Of a stretch of 64,000 nucleotides of DNA, positions 20,791-32,150 are shown piece after piece. The stretch's first letter is position 1. Every line of letters starts with the position of its first letter. A program made the translations under genes and the position numbers. This DNA is from Malaya genurostris (taxonomy: Eukaryota; Arthropoda; Insecta; Diptera; Culicidae), in contig NC_080572.1 of the NCBI RefSeq assembly GCF_030247185.1, positions 123,380,928 to 123,444,927 of the forward strand, read 5' to 3'. The notes beneath the pieces are model-generated. The model was not told the DNA's origin. It saw only the letters and a list, made by a program, of their open reading frames with translations, and did not search any database.

Positions 20791-22914
20791 GAAGGACTTG
20801 CTAGTTGATTGCCATACAAACTCATTTCGGCTATACTGGTTACCTAAAGTAACGGTCAAACACCCATGACATGAAATTTACATCTATATGTCAGAAATTT
20901 TTTTTGTCATATGATACATCTATCATCACGTACATTATTTCAGCAGATACTATCGTTTCATGTTTCACTTCCACAAAGATTTATATTATTAGTTTCCCTT
21001 CTTGTGTGTCTTCGCTACGCTTCGCTAAGATTCATTTGGATCTAATGTTTTACCATTAGTAGTCCTCGGTTCTGAGTGCCAGCAGAATACTGGCTTGATT
21101 AGAGCTGGTCGAGTTTTAATCTGTTTAGTGCGTACCACGCAAAGAATGATACCATTAATTTTACATGCGAATGGAGGTGGAGTCCTGTTCAGGACTGTAG
21201 AAGAATAAGAAAAGAACATGAAGAAACACGAGGCAACTATTCGTGCAAAATTGCGGTTCCTAAATTACGCTTTATTGATTACACAGCAAATATTTCCACT
21301 GCAAACAGTTTGTTTATGTAACGCATATAGAACAGATTCATCAGGATAGCGCCATTGGTCATGCGTTCTCTATTTTGTTACACATAATGTAGCAAAAATA
21401 AAACGATGATGATAGCATTTCCATCCACGACTAACGGATCAATTTAGCCTCATTTCGCACGGAGTCGAATAATGTAGCTTTGGTTATTATTTTTACGATT
21501 GTAATGAACTGGTATACATAATTTATCAAAGTGATTTCAAAAAACGACTAGCAATATAATTGAATTGAAACGCTTGTGTCGTAGGACAAATCTTTAAATA
21601 GAACGTCTTTGTTTTAGTAGTGCTATGACCCCTAATAGCAATGTTAGAGTGTGTGTGCAACCGTGTGTAAAATAAATAATAATTTATTTGGGACTATTCT
21701 GTTTTATACTAGTTTTTTTTGGTACCTATTCTGTATTCATGTTATGTTGGCACGAATTCTAATATATTTTAGCTTCTTCAGGCTCTAGGCATTACACGAG
21801 AAAGGAAGTAGGAAAGTTTTTATCATGTCAATATAAGCTACTTTCCATTTCATGTCAGTACCGGGAATGCAGTAAGAAATCGTATTTTACTAAACACACA
21901 CTTTTTTCTTTGCAAGATTTGCACTACTAAATAAAATTCACATCAGAGCGGAAATTATAAAAAACTGCGTCCGCTTCAATATTTGTGAGCTCTTTCTCGG
22001 TACTCCGGTTCGATCCGAAGTTAGATGAAAATAAATGAACCTGCGCTATCGATTATCATCATGTGCTCACACTTTTTAGAACAGTGCTGGGTAAAGAGAA
22101 ACACCAGAGTGATGGAGGTAGGCAAGTTGTTGTTTGTCACACAGAGGATACAGCCATCTCGGAGCCGTTTGATTTAATCTCAATAAATCTTCGCCGAGCA
22201 TGAAGAGAACATGAAGGTAACTTCTAAATGTACTCGAATGCATGAACATCCGAGTGAGAGTATTTTTTTAGAATGTATACGATTATTTATGGAAATACAT
22301 TAGGAAAGATTCGTGGGATTCCTGATCTTTCCAAAGATCAAAAAAGTTCGACTCTGATGGATCGCGAATCTATTAGACTTTGATTTTTTAATCAATAGTA
22401 TAAAGGTATGTCTTTTGCCATAGAGTATCTGCATTTGCAGCTCATTGCAGTCTGGGTGTTATCGATAGATTGCTTCAGATCCATTAATTCTTCCTCAAGA
22501 AGTTATTTGACTAACGCGAATCTGAATAGTTACGATAATAATATTCTATCTTATTTCTCTTTAATTAAAACCTAAATAACATTCATCTTGTTTAATTTTG
22601 AGGTGAGGTTGGATACATGGTTAATCATTGCCTGAATGAAGCGGTTCCGTGCACGAACGCTAATATTCTTGCACTGGTGTCAATGCTTGTATTCATATTT
22701 GTCCGGCCCCGTTTCGTGTCGGTACCGAGCCTGACAAGTGTGCCTAAATGCATTGAAATGGTTTTGGTGAATATTTCTATCCGTGCAATCAACTGTGCCG
22801 GACCGAAAAGGTTTGAATATTCCTTACTTCTTACGCAATGATGCTCAAAACTATCACTAAAACTCACCAGTAGGCGCCAGCATATTGTTATTGGGAAGTA
22901 AACTTTTTAATATA
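20791..22914. other. Intron sequence, nothing recognised
   Basis: Short frames without domains. I see no transposon ends or shared repeats that I can defend. Confidence 0.4.
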
Positions 22915-23400
22915 AACGAAAATTATTATTGACTTCAAAAAGAGCAGTATTCGACCATCAGTAATAACTGAAGAAAACACTTCTCCTCGACATGAAGCAG
23001 GTACAAAAGCTGCAGATGAACAAAACTGATAACACCACATGTATAATATTCTTTCCCAAATACGAAGTAGCAGTAACCAAATTCGCAGCTGGAAATAACA
23101 AAACCAATATACCCGTATATGTAGAAGACAATGCAATTGATGTGCATTTGCATAACCTTTATAGAATGCTTTTTTTAGTACACACGGAACAGTACGGTGA
23201 GGTTCTTTGCATTGAAAGGGAAATGTGGAGGAACTTTTTCCCTCACGTACGATATTGTATTCTTGTATTACGTATGTGATAGAAGAGATTTATCTCTTCT
23301 TACTTGGTTTTCGGAAGCGAAGAAATGCAATTTAAAGCGTAAATCACATACGAGGGTCAAGGGTCTACCAGCCAACATTGTCAAAAAGTGAGATCATAAA
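22915..23400 (+). mobile_element. LINE ORF1-type fragment, copy A
   Basis: The sequence encodes IIIDFKKSSIRPS, then a frame (22992-23279) with NKTNIPVYVEDNAIDVHLHNL and QYGEVLCIEREMWRNFFP. The same order is present in better copies at 31.2 kb (IPVYMEDSAIEVRVHDLP, QYGEILSMEK) and 45.7 kb (IPVHMVDNAIEVRVHDLPP, QYGEILSIEREVWRNFSP). The module behaves like an RNA-recognition-type ORF1 of non-LTR elements. Frameshifts mark it as dead. Confidence 0.75.
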
Positions 23401-23539
23401 AAACGATCTGATCATGAATAGTTAATTATCTTCGGATTGTATGACAAAATATCACTTCTAGACCTTAAATACCCATAATTTCAGTGAATTTATGTGGAGT
23501 TTTAACTTTTTTTTTTAAATATTATTTGTTGATGTTCCT

Positions 23540-23680
23540 GCAAACGTCATCAAATTTCTTATGTTTTGTAGTATAGTAGCTTAACAGACTTTTTGCTTTG
23601 TTGACAATTGTATTATAATGCTCCTCAAAAGTAAGTTTTTGTCTAAAGTTTAGGTCTTTTACAATTCCACATACTGTTTA
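23540..23680 (-). mobile_element. LINE reverse transcriptase scrap
   Basis: The reverse complement encodes VKDLNFRQKLTFEEHYNTIV followed by NKAKSLL, matching the segment at 3840-3900 (KLTFVEHYN, NKANNML). Short and truncated at both ends. Confidence 0.65.
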
Positions 23681-23714
23681 GTTTCCTAAATATATGTCAA
23701 TAGAAGAAGTTATG

Positions 23715-24280
23715 TTTTGCCTTTCTCATATAGAAAGGTTATGCAATCACTGTGAAAACCGACGTTTGAACCGAGGCCCGGAGGGCCGAGTGTCATATAC
23801 CATTCGACTCAGTTCGTCGAGTACGCAAAATGTCTGTGTGTGTGTATGTGTGTATGTAACGTTTTTTGCCCTAACTATATGGGGTAAAATGTGCAAAAAA
23901 ATGAAAATATGTGTTCTAACTTTTCTCATAGATGGCGCGACCGATTTTCACAAACTTAGGTTCAAATGAAAGGTCCTGTGGTCCCATACGTAATTCCTGA
24001 ATTTCATCAGGATCCGACTTCCGGATCCGGAAATATAGGGTAAAGTGTGTTAAAAATTTTATACCATCACTGAAAAGAGCGAAAAACCGTAAAAAGTATT
24101 CTAAATGGACCTCAAATCTTTTCCAATTGATAGTTTTTATCAGTAGACGGTCAAACAAATCTATTTCGATTATTCTTTTAAGAATCGAAGAAAAATAATT
24201 TTGAAGAATACCACAGTATTATATATGATATTTTGATTGATATGAGAAAGGCATCATTACACCACTAGGTGGATTAAAAT
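23715..24280 (+). repeat. CCGG-rich interspersed repeat, complete copy
   Basis: Starts ttttgcctttctcatatag and ends atatgagaaaggcatcatta then caccactaggtgg, so GCCTTTCTCATAT near the start and ATATGAGAAAGGC near the end are inverted repeats. Inside: a head phrase (gtcatataccattcgactca), a TG-rich stretch, and one 130-base unit with gattttcacaaacttag, gaaaggtcctgtggtcccat and ccgacttccggatccgg. No protein coding. The structure suggests a non-autonomous DNA element, but the class is unproven. Confidence 0.85.
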
Positions 24281-24587
24281 AGGTTTTATTATACTGAATG
24301 ATATTGAATTTCATTTCTTAACGTTTAATAGGGGTGAGGTTTTTTGCATCGAGTATTGAATACGTTGATTTCGTTTTCACATGTGTTACACACTGACAGA
24401 GAGATGTGAGAGAGAGAAAGAGAAAATTGCAAGAAAGATGTCCAAGATGTGTAGAAAGCAATGGCCATTGCTTTGTATATTATGGTTTAATTTTCCCATT
24501 CAAAATGAGTGTTTCATTTTAACAAAAAACACGCGCATTTCATACCTAGTAAATAAATAATTTTTATATACGTTGAAGAGTTTCATA

Positions 24588-24702
24588 TTTTGCCTTTCTT
24601 ATATAGAAAGGTTATGCAATCACTTGAAAAACCGACTAGTGAAAATTGGGCCGGAGGGCCAAGTGTCATATACCATTCGACTCAGTTCATCGAGCTGAGC
24701 AA

Positions 24703-24774
<72 letters not shown>

Positions 24775-25440
24775 TGTATGTGTCAAATAATCTCACTAGG
24801 TTTTCTCGGAGATGGCTGAACCGATTTTGACTTAGATTCAAATGAAAGGTCTCGTGGTCCCATACGGAATTCCTGAATTTCATTCGGATTCGACTTCCGG
24901 TTCCGGAGTTATAGGGTAAAGTGTGTTCAATATTGTACACCGTCACTTAAACCGGCGAAACAAAATTTTCTAAACCGGACTCAAAACTACACAAATCGAT
25001 AGTCATTATCAGTAAGCAACTAAACAAACCGATTCCGGCTATCCTGGTTACCGGTATCCGGTTCCGGAAGTACCGGAAATAGTGGTCATATTTACCAAAA
25101 TTGATCTCACTCACTTTTCTCAGCGATGGTCTGATCGATTTCCACAAGCTTAGATTCAAATGAAAGGTCTTCCGGTCCCATACGGAATTCCTGAATTTCA
25201 CGCGGATCCGACTTCCGGTTCCGGAGTTATAAGGTAAAGTGCATATAATAGTGAACCCACTTTGCTTTCTTAAGGATGACCTACGCAATCATAGCACTGT
25301 TTTATTCTGCTTGTTATACTAGTTATTGTACAAACAATCTCTTGGTTTCTTTCAAAAATCGAAGAGAAATTTTTTGAATAGAATACCACAATATTATACA
25401 TGAGAAAAGCATCATTACACCACTAGGTGGATTAAAACAG
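24588..25440 (+). repeat. CCGG-rich interspersed repeat, copy with two internal units
   Basis: Same ends and head as the copy 300 bases upstream, with tail accactaggtggattaaaa. Two internal units (about 24800-24935 and 25115-25245) each carry the phrase cccatacggaattcctgaat and gacttccggttccgg. The TG stretch has grown into a long microsatellite. It illustrates how the family varies in length by unit number. Confidence 0.85.
24707..24782 (+). repeat. (TG)n microsatellite
   Basis: About 38 TG units, with ta interruptions at the 3' end, inside the CCGG-family repeat. Short TG tracts occur at the same place in the copies at 23.8 and (as CA) 55.95 kb. Confidence 0.95.
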
Positions 25441-25559
25441 GTTTTTTTTAATATGCAAAAGTTCAATATTTGAGTTTTCCGAAAAAGATAACCAATCAAC
25501 CACGCGCCTCCATTTATGTTCCAATAGAAGAAAACGCATGGTACATAACTTCTAGAACT

Positions 25560-25990
25560 AAGGGTGCTGTCAGAATGTAAGCGCCATGCGAAGGGTCAAG
25601 ACGCGCGTGCGAGCTAGTTCTATTTGATCAAAGCAAGCCTGTCAGACTGAATGCGATGCGAAAACAATACAACGCACTGAACGCTTCACTTCGCTACGCG
25701 TTTCGAGTTCACTCTGACATCAACCTAATACCGTTTTCGTTTATTGATCAGAGCAGCCCGAAAGCTGACCCAGAGTCGCCCAAACAACGTTTGACATGTT
25801 TGTTTTAGCAACCTGAGGTCGCTCTAGATCGGACTCTAATCGCGTAGTTTCGCTCTGAAAATTTTTTCGAGTCGCACCACGCATCCAGCCGAGTTTGTTT
25901 ATTTTTTCTTTTTTTTTCATGAGTTGTTTAGGGCGCGTACCACGTGTTCGTTTTACTCGGAGTCAGAGTAGCCCGCGTCTAGCTTCAAAA
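25560..25990. other. GC- and CpG-richer patch inside an AT-rich intron
   Basis: Composition changes sharply (gcgccatgcg, cgcgcgtgcg, gcgatgcg, ctacgcgtttcg and more) compared with both flanks. No open frame with a recognisable domain is present. It may be an unrecognised transposon or a regulatory patch; I cannot tell which. Confidence 0.5.
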
Positions 25991-27394
25991 ACGAAAACGA
26001 TATAAGTAACATGCGTTTACTTTGAATAGAGCTTCAATGGAAGCGAAGGTAGAATGTTATTTTTCTAAGAAAAACTTAAATATTGAGGTCGTCCACATTT
26101 TAGAAAGATATAAAGCCGAAGCACATTAATGCGTTCAAAAATTAATTGTTTAAAACAAAAAAAAAACATTTTTTTATATTTTTCGGTTGCTTCAAAAAAA
26201 ATCCATAGAACCTCTATAGCTCCATAAAAACGTCAATTAAAGATTTAAAATTTTGGGAAAATGCATCCAGTGTAAGGGCTGTCAAAATGAATTTTCTTTG
26301 GAGGCAAATTTTTCTTGCTTACCAGCCTACAGCCTTTACAAAACAATTTGACAGTTTATTGTCATTAAATATCCAATTTGCTGAAGTTCAATAATCGTAA
26401 TTTGATTGTACAGTTCAGGATCTAGTTTTACCACACTCATTTGTTATCCAGATTTACCATACTACTTGAAAATTATTTAAAAAACACTTGGAAATAACAT
26501 GTGATAAATAGATCGCTCTCTAAAAGGCGCATAATTTCTGTGAAACATAATGGTTTTTTCTTATATTTACCGAAAGTTAAATCAAAGTGAGCCAGATGAA
26601 ATTTAATGATTCGAATCAAATATCGTTTTCGCTTGAAAATATCTGAAACTAACCAAACCACAACCCAGAAGTGGAATCAGGCTCTAGTGTTACATTCCCC
26701 TGGTTACTTGAAGATTTGAGCCTTTTGGAGTTAGTTAGTTTTTTTTATAAAACTGTTATTTATTTAAGTACTATTTATTGTTGTTTAGAAAATATTTCGA
26801 GACTCTTCATAAAGTTTGAAATTTTGTAAATAGCGTTTTTGGTTTTTTCGATTTAAAATGTTTTCGGTCCCTGGTCTAAGCCATTTTTTGCATTGAAACA
26901 CATCCCATGTTTAGTTTTTTTAGCATTATCTCTTACCAACCTAATTTTCTTATTATCCTTCAGCTGGACGATGATGTTAGTTTTTGTTTTGTCTCTATTG
27001 TCGTCTATTATTCGAAGATGTCAGATTTTTTTCCATTTCTTTCTATTTTGTATTTGGAAATCACACCAACTGCACTTTGAAAGAGTTAGTGAAGTTTTGA
27101 ATCTCTTTATTTGGTGGGCAGTAGAAATACTAATTCATTCAAGATAGGAATTTGACCGTGAAAGTTTAGAGATAGATTATTGTCGAATGAATATTTGGAA
27201 GCTTGCCAACTATATGCAAAGTGTAAAAAATTCCGATCTCTACCTTGATCGAATATACCTTTTGAGTTTGAAGATTCGAAACGACAATGAAAGGCGCCGA
27301 AATATATTGTCCGCCAAGTAAATAAAGTCTTCGCCATGTTAATTACGTGCGCAGATGATTATAAACTGTTAGTGTTTTTTGTTTTTGTTTGTGT
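25991..27394. other. Intron sequence, nothing recognised
   Basis: AT-rich, no recognisable domain or repeat boundary. The 84-codon frame at 26893-27147 is hydrophobic by AT bias. Confidence 0.4.
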
Positions 27395-27661
27395 CAGGGC
27401 CACCGAGAGGGGTGGAACGGGAAATTCCGTCCGGATTTTTTCAGAGGGGCCGGAAATTTAAAGATTTAAAATTGTGTTTGTTTTCGTCATAATAACAAAA
27501 TATTAATAAAAATACATTTGGAAAGTAAATTATTTTGTTAAGTTAATGTTTATGAAAATATCCCAATTCGATGATATTCCCATGCCCTAAATTTTTAAGA
27601 AATTTTGGTAGTCAGTCATATTGCAGTCCTCCCGGGCACAAGAGTTCTCTCGACGGCCCTG
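27395..27661. mobile_element. MITE with CAGGGCC ends
   Basis: Begins CAGGGCCACCGAGAG and ends CTCTCGACGGCCCTG, an imperfect 15-base terminal inverted repeat; length 267 bases. Inside it matches the longer copy at 10870-11266 (ccggaaatt, aaatttaaa-type block, ttcgatgatattc, catattgca). No coding capacity. The end sequence resembles hAT-type MITEs, but flanking duplications are not convincing. Confidence 0.75.
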
Positions 27662-27899
27662 TGTCTTGGAAATGTATACGAAACCATAACTAATTAATGA
27701 TGCGATACTAATTAAACGTGCCAAATAAACAAACAGGATAAAGAATTGTGTTTGTAATGTGCACACTCACGTTGAAATGAAATACGTAGCACAATGTCAA
27801 AATATGAACTTTCTCCTGTCAACGCTCAGATTTGCACGGGCTCCGGGCGATAGTCAGTAACCGATAGGTCCACCTGTGGAGAGAAGCGATTGAACTTAC

Positions 27900-28004
27900 C
27901 TGCATTAGATTAAAGCACATCGCTATCAGTGCCATGCCGAGCAGTAGATAAATGGCACATAGAATAAAGCTTATTTCCATCTTCGTGTCACCCTTCGTTT
28001 GCAG
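27900..28004 (-). CDS. K2P channel exon with TM4
   Basis: The acceptor is ctgagcag and the donor gtaagttc. The exon encodes 35 residues in phase 0: LQTKGDTKMEI, then the hydrophobic helix SFILCAIYLLLGMALIAMC, then FNLMQ. This is TM4, directly after the second selectivity filter. An alternative acceptor 3 bases upstream (ctgag) would add one Gln. The 14.98-kb intron before and 13.13-kb intron after hold most transposons of the window. Confidence 0.93.
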
Positions 28005-28286
28005 CTGCTCAGGTGACCACGGATGGGTTGAGATTGAAACGGAAATGGAAAAGAGAAAAGATTAAGTGATGAAATAAAACTGGAAAATTCATGATGCGCT
28101 GCTTCTGCGATGTTGGATGCGACGGAGGATAGCGCGGTGAATTTATTTTGCAATCTAAGCGCGTTTATTTGTTGGTTATCTATCTATGGATAATATATAG
28201 CTTGCAGCATTGATCAGCACATTAGTTGACATTTGAGATTTGAAAATAATTCATTTTCGTTCCTAGTTTACTCTACTGTAGTGTGA

Positions 28287-29270
28287 AGGGTGTATGGAAT
28301 CAAATTGCATAACAAGAAAATACTCACCCATTCAACCGATCATCTCTTAGCTTACAGATAATAAAATCAAAGAATTTATTCTACTTTTTCCATGCTAGTT
28401 TTATTGAATCCAAATACCATATCGAAATGCACGAACTTATCTCTTAACACTACTCATAAGGTCTTGAACAACGTTTGGACCAACGTTTTTAAGTGGAAAT
28501 TCATTTTTTTCTTCATATCATCCTATGATTTTCTTAAGATGTTTCCAAAACCCGTGGCCCAGTACTTTACAATTGGCCATAGATCCGGTGCGTTCGGGTG
28601 ATTAAAGTCATTTGGCACGAAGTTGATATTAGCCTTGTATCAATCCAAAACATCGTGCCATGGCACGAAGCTTAATCCAACCAGAAATGCATTGGACCAT
28701 TGTGTGATCTTAAGAGTAGAAATAGAGAGTTTTGGAGGCATTCTTTTATGTATACCGTTGATCGTCCCGGTTGGCACAAATGGAGTGCTTCGTTTTCCAC
28801 ACGAGAAAATCGCATGCCAAATTATGTAGTTTTTGGCAAAATTTGGCATCTTCTGCTCTCTAACGTCTTCTGAGATATCAAAGTTATGATGACCAGAGAA
28901 GACAAAACTGCTTGGATTCCTCTTGAAAGTTTGAACTATCCGCTTGTGATCTATTTCACTATACGGAGATATAGTTTGGCAACCGATGAACAGTCAAACG
29001 TACGTTGTACCGATTTGAAACACGAGATACCGTAGATTGTACATTTCACAGCTTTTGGCCGATGACACGATGAGAGAGATCCGGATTTTCAAGGCGCGAA
29101 CGCAAATTTTTCAAATTCGTCTTTGCAACGATTGCTAAACTGCTACTGTCACTTACATAATGTTTACATTACACATTGCACAAGTCTCCCCCGAAATATT
29201 AATTGAAAATACTCAATGGGTAAAAAGTTACAGCCATTTGAAAGTGATGCAATTTGATTTCGTACACCCT
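28287..29270 (-). mobile_element. DD37E-like (ITmD37E-type) element, degraded
   Basis: The ends are inverted repeats: AGGGTGTATGGAATCAAATT from 28287 and the reverse complement of AGGGTGTACGAAATCAAATT ending at 29270. Total about 984 bases. The inside holds a broken transposase on the minus strand. The exact outer boundary is uncertain by some 10-15 bases. Confidence 0.8.
28420..29130 (-). pseudogene. DD37E-like transposase pseudogene
   Basis: Reading through shifts on the minus strand: LRSRLENPDLSHRVIGQKL, a stop, VSRVSNRYNVRLTVHRLP, then VQTFKRNPSS, AKNYIIWHAIFSCGKRSTPF, then (shifted) YIKECLQNSLF and LLLRSHNGPMHFWLD, stop, ASCH, and finally YKANINFVPNDFNHPNAPDL with PIVKYWA. The segments IKECLQ, FWPDLASCH-like and PPNCPQFRPIEKYWA-like are typical of ITmD37E transposases known from mosquitoes. 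The first-Asp region (a DDET/DDEY motif) is deleted. Confidence 0.82.
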
Positions 29271-30039
29271 TTAAAAAATGTATGCACAATATTACTGGAG
29301 AAAAACTACTTATATATCAAAGTATATCAATACACTCTAAGTTAATGAGAAACTGCAGAGATTACGTACGTTTAAAATTAAGAAGTTGAAAATTGTATGT
29401 AATAATAATAAAAAACAAAATATTTAAAGTCAGATGTGTAAGAGGAGTCATCTGATGAAGCTTCCTTCGGTTATTATAATAGATGTAAACCTTTGCGTTT
29501 GACATTTTCCAAAAAATGTTTCTAGGCGATATAAATCGATCAAAGACGTTACACAATATGCTCGTACGTCAGTAAACATTGTCCAATGAAAAAATTTGTA
29601 GGTGTTTTCAACAAAAAATCATTCTCGATGCCTCTTTTCAAAACGAACTATCGTTTTGAAAAATTTCCTAATCCAATTCAAGGAGAATAGCCGCAAAAAG
29701 CTAATTGAATGCTCTCGAATACGTGCGGCTAGAGTGTCAGTAGTAAAAGAACGTTTCGCGAGTTCAAAGTTCGGCATTTATAGTCTTTTTTCAAGTCTAT
29801 AGTCTGTTCTTATGATAAAGAATGAATCATTTTTATAATCATTTTGTTTATTCTGGAGAGTCACTTAAATCAAAATAAATGTTTGGATTTTCTATTTCAA
29901 CATGATTCGCATTTGAATATCAATGTATATGGCAATTGCATAGTTAGTACCACGATTCTATTGACACTAACAATGTTAACTGGTTTGATGCTCTATCTGA
30001 AATCAGTGGGACAATATCATTCTGTGCTTGCACGGATAC
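29271..30039. other. Intron sequence, nothing certain
   Basis: Frames at 29602-29802 and 29844-30047 have no recognisable domain. The right part may be the eroded 5' end of the LINE that becomes recognisable after 30.2 kb. Confidence 0.35.
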
Positions 30040-30643
30040 TCAATTAAGTCACATTCGCGAATACAAAAGCGGAAACGTTATGCTTCCAATCGAAAATTAC
30101 GAATCCATCGTTCAGCTGAGTGAATGAATCAGCAAAGTGTTCATAAGACCTCCAATGAATATCGCTATTTGAACTCGTTGCTATTTGAATCATACGTTTT
30201 ACGTGGGCAGAACAACTGAAGTCGACACCCTAAAAAGTATGTTTCTAAGTTGTATGAGGAAAAATTCTGCAAATATCTTTTAAGCGATAGTGAATTGTCA
30301 TCAGTTAGGCGCAATGTGCGTCCATTGTTTCTAATTTTTTGGAAATTAACTGCGTATTTTGTTACCACGTATGCAAACAATTCAGTATTAGATGTTCTTG
30401 GTAACCTGATTGATTTCGGTAGTGTTAACCTGCAATGGTATCGAATGCTGTTCAGAACCTAAAATCAAACTTCACACAGTACAATTGTGGTACAGTTTTT
30501 CATGTTTCCAGTTTTTACTAGTGGCGATCGCCTGAATCTACGAAGCTATCGTGGTATAACTAGTTTACTTGCAGCATTGAAACTATTTGGGTTAGTAGTT
30601 AGCGCTGCCATATTATCTCAATCGAAATCATACATCTCTACCG

Positions 30644-30814
30644 TGCCCCTCACTAATCGCAAGATAAAAATGGAAGCTCCTCTCCCCCTAGAAAAAGGGT
30701 GACAACGAGATCCAACGGTAAAAAAATTATTTTATCTAATAAAAACATGGCTCATTCGGCCACGTAAAGCTTGTACGCAAATTGGCCTGAATAAAAAAAT
30801 TTTTATAAAAAAAA
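30644..30814 (+). mobile_element. 5'-truncated ORF1-only retroposon, nested, with 14-bp TSD
   Basis: The insert is flanked by exact copies of ATACATCTCTACCG at 30630-30643 and 30815-30828 and ends in an A-rich tail. Its body shares ctccccctagaaaaagggtg and acaacgagatccaa with the ORF1 end of the larger copy at 31989-32021, and its tail gccacgtaaagcttgtacgc with copies at 32.06 and 46.40 kb. It is a textbook target-primed insertion of a 5'-truncated element. Confidence 0.93.
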
Positions 30815-31019
30815 ATACATCTCTACCGATCATCATGGTTTTATGCCTCTATGATCAGTGAATACGAACCTACTGGATTTTACATCGACATTTATTACGC
30901 GGATGGAAGAAAAGTCACAAGTTGATGCAATCTATACCGATCTAAAACCTGCTTTTGATCGAATAGATCATGGAATACTACTCAGTTCGCTTTCACATCT
31001 CATCCAAGTCAGTCGATAT

Positions 31020-32150
31020 AACAAAACCGCTTACGTTCGGGACGAAAGAATCGAAGTACAGTATTGTGTAGTGAATAAAAGAACGACCTCGAAATGAGTG
31101 AACCAACAAACAAAAGCTACCGCCGACACGAAAGAAAATAATTGTTGTTGACTTCAGGCAGTGCAAAATTCGACCTTCGATACGAGAACTTGAAGGTTTG
31201 CATTTACTTCAATGCAATAAGACGAATAATGTTGTTTACGTCCATTATCATAAAGAGTGGGATGCAATTCAATTCGTAAAAGACAATAACAATGTGTACT
31301 ATGTGGAGTACGAGAACATTAAGTTTAACATTCCAGTATATATGGAAGATAGTGCTATAGAAGTGCGTGTGCATGATCTTCCCTCAAGCGTCACCGATTC
31401 ATATATTCACAAAACTATGTCCCAATACGGAGAGATTCTCTCTATGGAAAAAAAAAATGTAAGAATTTTTTCCCCGGTATTCTAAATGGCGTACGTTTAT
31501 TACGCATACACTTGAAGAAGCCTATACCTTCTTATGTTATTTTCGGTCAAGATACAAGAATTCCGTGCAAATCAGCTTGCCAAAAAGCTGTTCACTACGG
31601 TAAGCCATGTGATAAACTGGACAAGGAGACAACTACACCAAAGGACAACGGTGCTTCCTTCACACAAACCCCAACCAACCCCAGTACACCTGTGACAGCC
31701 ACCAACAACAATGAAGCATCCCCTTCAACGAAACCATCAGTATCCCCTATAGAACTAAGTACACCAGCTGCAGTTAACAACTTACTCTCCAACCAACCAG
31801 CAACTGCAACCAATGTACAACAAGGCGCATCTACAGCAACTCTCAACGAGCCCAAGACTACGATCAACAAGGACAACGAAAAGAAAACGGAAATCACACA
31901 CAACACCGACGATGAAGCAATGGATGATGAGATAAGCCGCGGACGAAGTGACCCCCGATCCTCGTTGGATGGAAATGGAAACTCATCTCCCCCTAGAAAA
32001 AGGGTGACAACGAGATCCAATAGCAAAACAAAAATTTTTAAGTAATAAAAATGTAAGCCAATTGGCCACGTAAAGCTTTTACGCAAAAAGGCCAGAATAA
32101 AAATTTTATTACAAAAAAAAATCATAGAATACTTATAACACAATGAAAAT
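31020..32150 (+). mobile_element. ORF1-only LINE-like retroposon, copy B, nested in the LINE
   Basis: A 5' leader (VVDFRQCKIRPS) leads into an ORF1 without any following endonuclease or reverse transcriptase, then the family's tail (gccacgtaaagcttttacgc then aaaggccagaataaa) and poly-A. It splits the reverse transcriptase of the host LINE between DRIDHGILLSSLSHL and the NRVLRVQLGS block. I could not find a clear target-site duplication; ends are approximate. Confidence 0.8.
31198..32045 (+). pseudogene. ORF1 protein of the ORF1-only family
   Basis: Two frames, 31198-31485 and 31512-32045, are parts of one ORF1 broken by an indel near the A-run at 31447. The first half has IPVYMEDSAIEVRVHDLP and QYGEILSM, the second IPSYVIFGQDT, a degenerate zinc knuckle (CQKAVHYGKPC, first Cys pair incomplete), a long Thr/Pro/Ser-rich stretch containing SNQPATATNVQQGAS, an acidic patch (DDEAMDDEISRG) and a basic end (PPRKRVTTRSNSKTK). 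Such proteins bind element RNA. Copy C at 46.2 kb has the same SNQPATATNVQQGAS and an intact CCHC. Confidence 0.78.

Noticed and set aside
24590..24946. Open frames over the TG microsatellite (VCVCVC and THTHTH peptides)
   Set aside because: Products of a dinucleotide repeat inside an interspersed element.
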